From Bacillus_BD oryzisoli (GTDB lineage: Bacteria > Bacillota > Bacilli > Bacillales > Cytobacillaceae): DNA of 64,000 nt. Made by a program: the position numbers and the translations under genes. The notes beneath the pieces are model-generated. The model had not been told where the DNA came from. It searched no databases and worked only from the letters and a program-made list of their open reading frames with translations. This document shows, one piece after another, positions 63,983 to 64,000 of the stretch (the stretch's first letter is position 1; every line of letters begins with the position of its first letter). The stretch lies in the NCBI RefSeq assembly GCF_036670025.1, contig NZ_CP137640.1:6110001-6174000 (forward strand), given 5' to 3'.

Positions 63983-64000
63983 ATAGGTGTTCCACAAAAA

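Overview
The window looks like chromosomal DNA of a low-GC Gram-positive bacterium of the Bacillaceae (Bacillus/Neobacillus/Priestia type). The reasons are strong AGGAGG-like ribosome binding sites with frequent GTG and TTG starts, an S-box riboswitch ahead of metNPQ, a Bacillus-type class IV polyhydroxybutyrate (PHB) cluster (phaQP divergent from phaRBC), MtnE/MtnU, GltC-like and HprK-like proteins, and a CsbB/GtcA/YfhO glycosylation set. No rRNA, tRNA, prophage or CRISPR was seen.

Layout. 1-1.6 kb: the tail of a dicarboxylate-type symporter and pepT. 1.8-10.1 kb: a flavin-based extracellular electron transfer (FLEET-type) locus: eetB, eetA and ndh2 on the minus strand, divergent from fmnB, dmkA and a full ECF energising module (ecfA1-ecfA2-ecfT) on the plus strand. 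10.1-12.8 kb: a GltC-like LysR regulator divergent from NADP glutamate dehydrogenase. 13-16.7 kb: a ParR-like/ParM-like pair next to two AT-rich centromere-like arrays that flank a decayed copy of mtnE. 16.8-23 kb: methionine genes (mtnE, mtnU, SAM riboswitch, metNPQ) and a 2-oxoacid reductase-like gene. 23-28.7 kb: a quinone/catechol-detoxification-like group (DoxX, extradiol dioxygenase, two esterases, XRE-cupin regulator), a TnpB-only insertion element whose gene is broken by a stop codon, and a hydrolase.

28.7-35 kb: PHB synthesis (phaC, phaB, phaR, phaQ, phaP, a reductase paralogue, thiolase). The phaC reading frame appears to start at ATT. 35-42.4 kb: an aromatic acid transporter, a CapA-like lipoprotein, and a Crp/Fnr regulator with a nitric oxide/oxygen detoxification set (flavodiiron protein, rubredoxin reductase, a frameshifted rubredoxin). 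42.5-50.6 kb: a ketone-body/butyrate-type catabolic unit (bdh, GntP-family permease, thiolase, scoB, scoA, a sigma-54 activator and hbd) with two well-formed -24/-12 promoters. 50.6-64 kb: membrane proteins, a divergent HprK-like kinase, the three-gene teichoic-acid-type glycosylation set, a small phospholipase A2-like protein, an amine oxidase, a broken NERD gene, and ahpC behind PerR/Fur-like boxes.

The genes link up metabolically. PHB made by the pha genes would yield 3-hydroxybutyrate on breakdown. The bdh/scoAB/thiolase unit could turn that into acetyl-CoA under sigma-54 control. A dispersed hairpin family (GGTGTCAGGCACC ends, about 60 bp) recurs at least six times between genes along the whole window.
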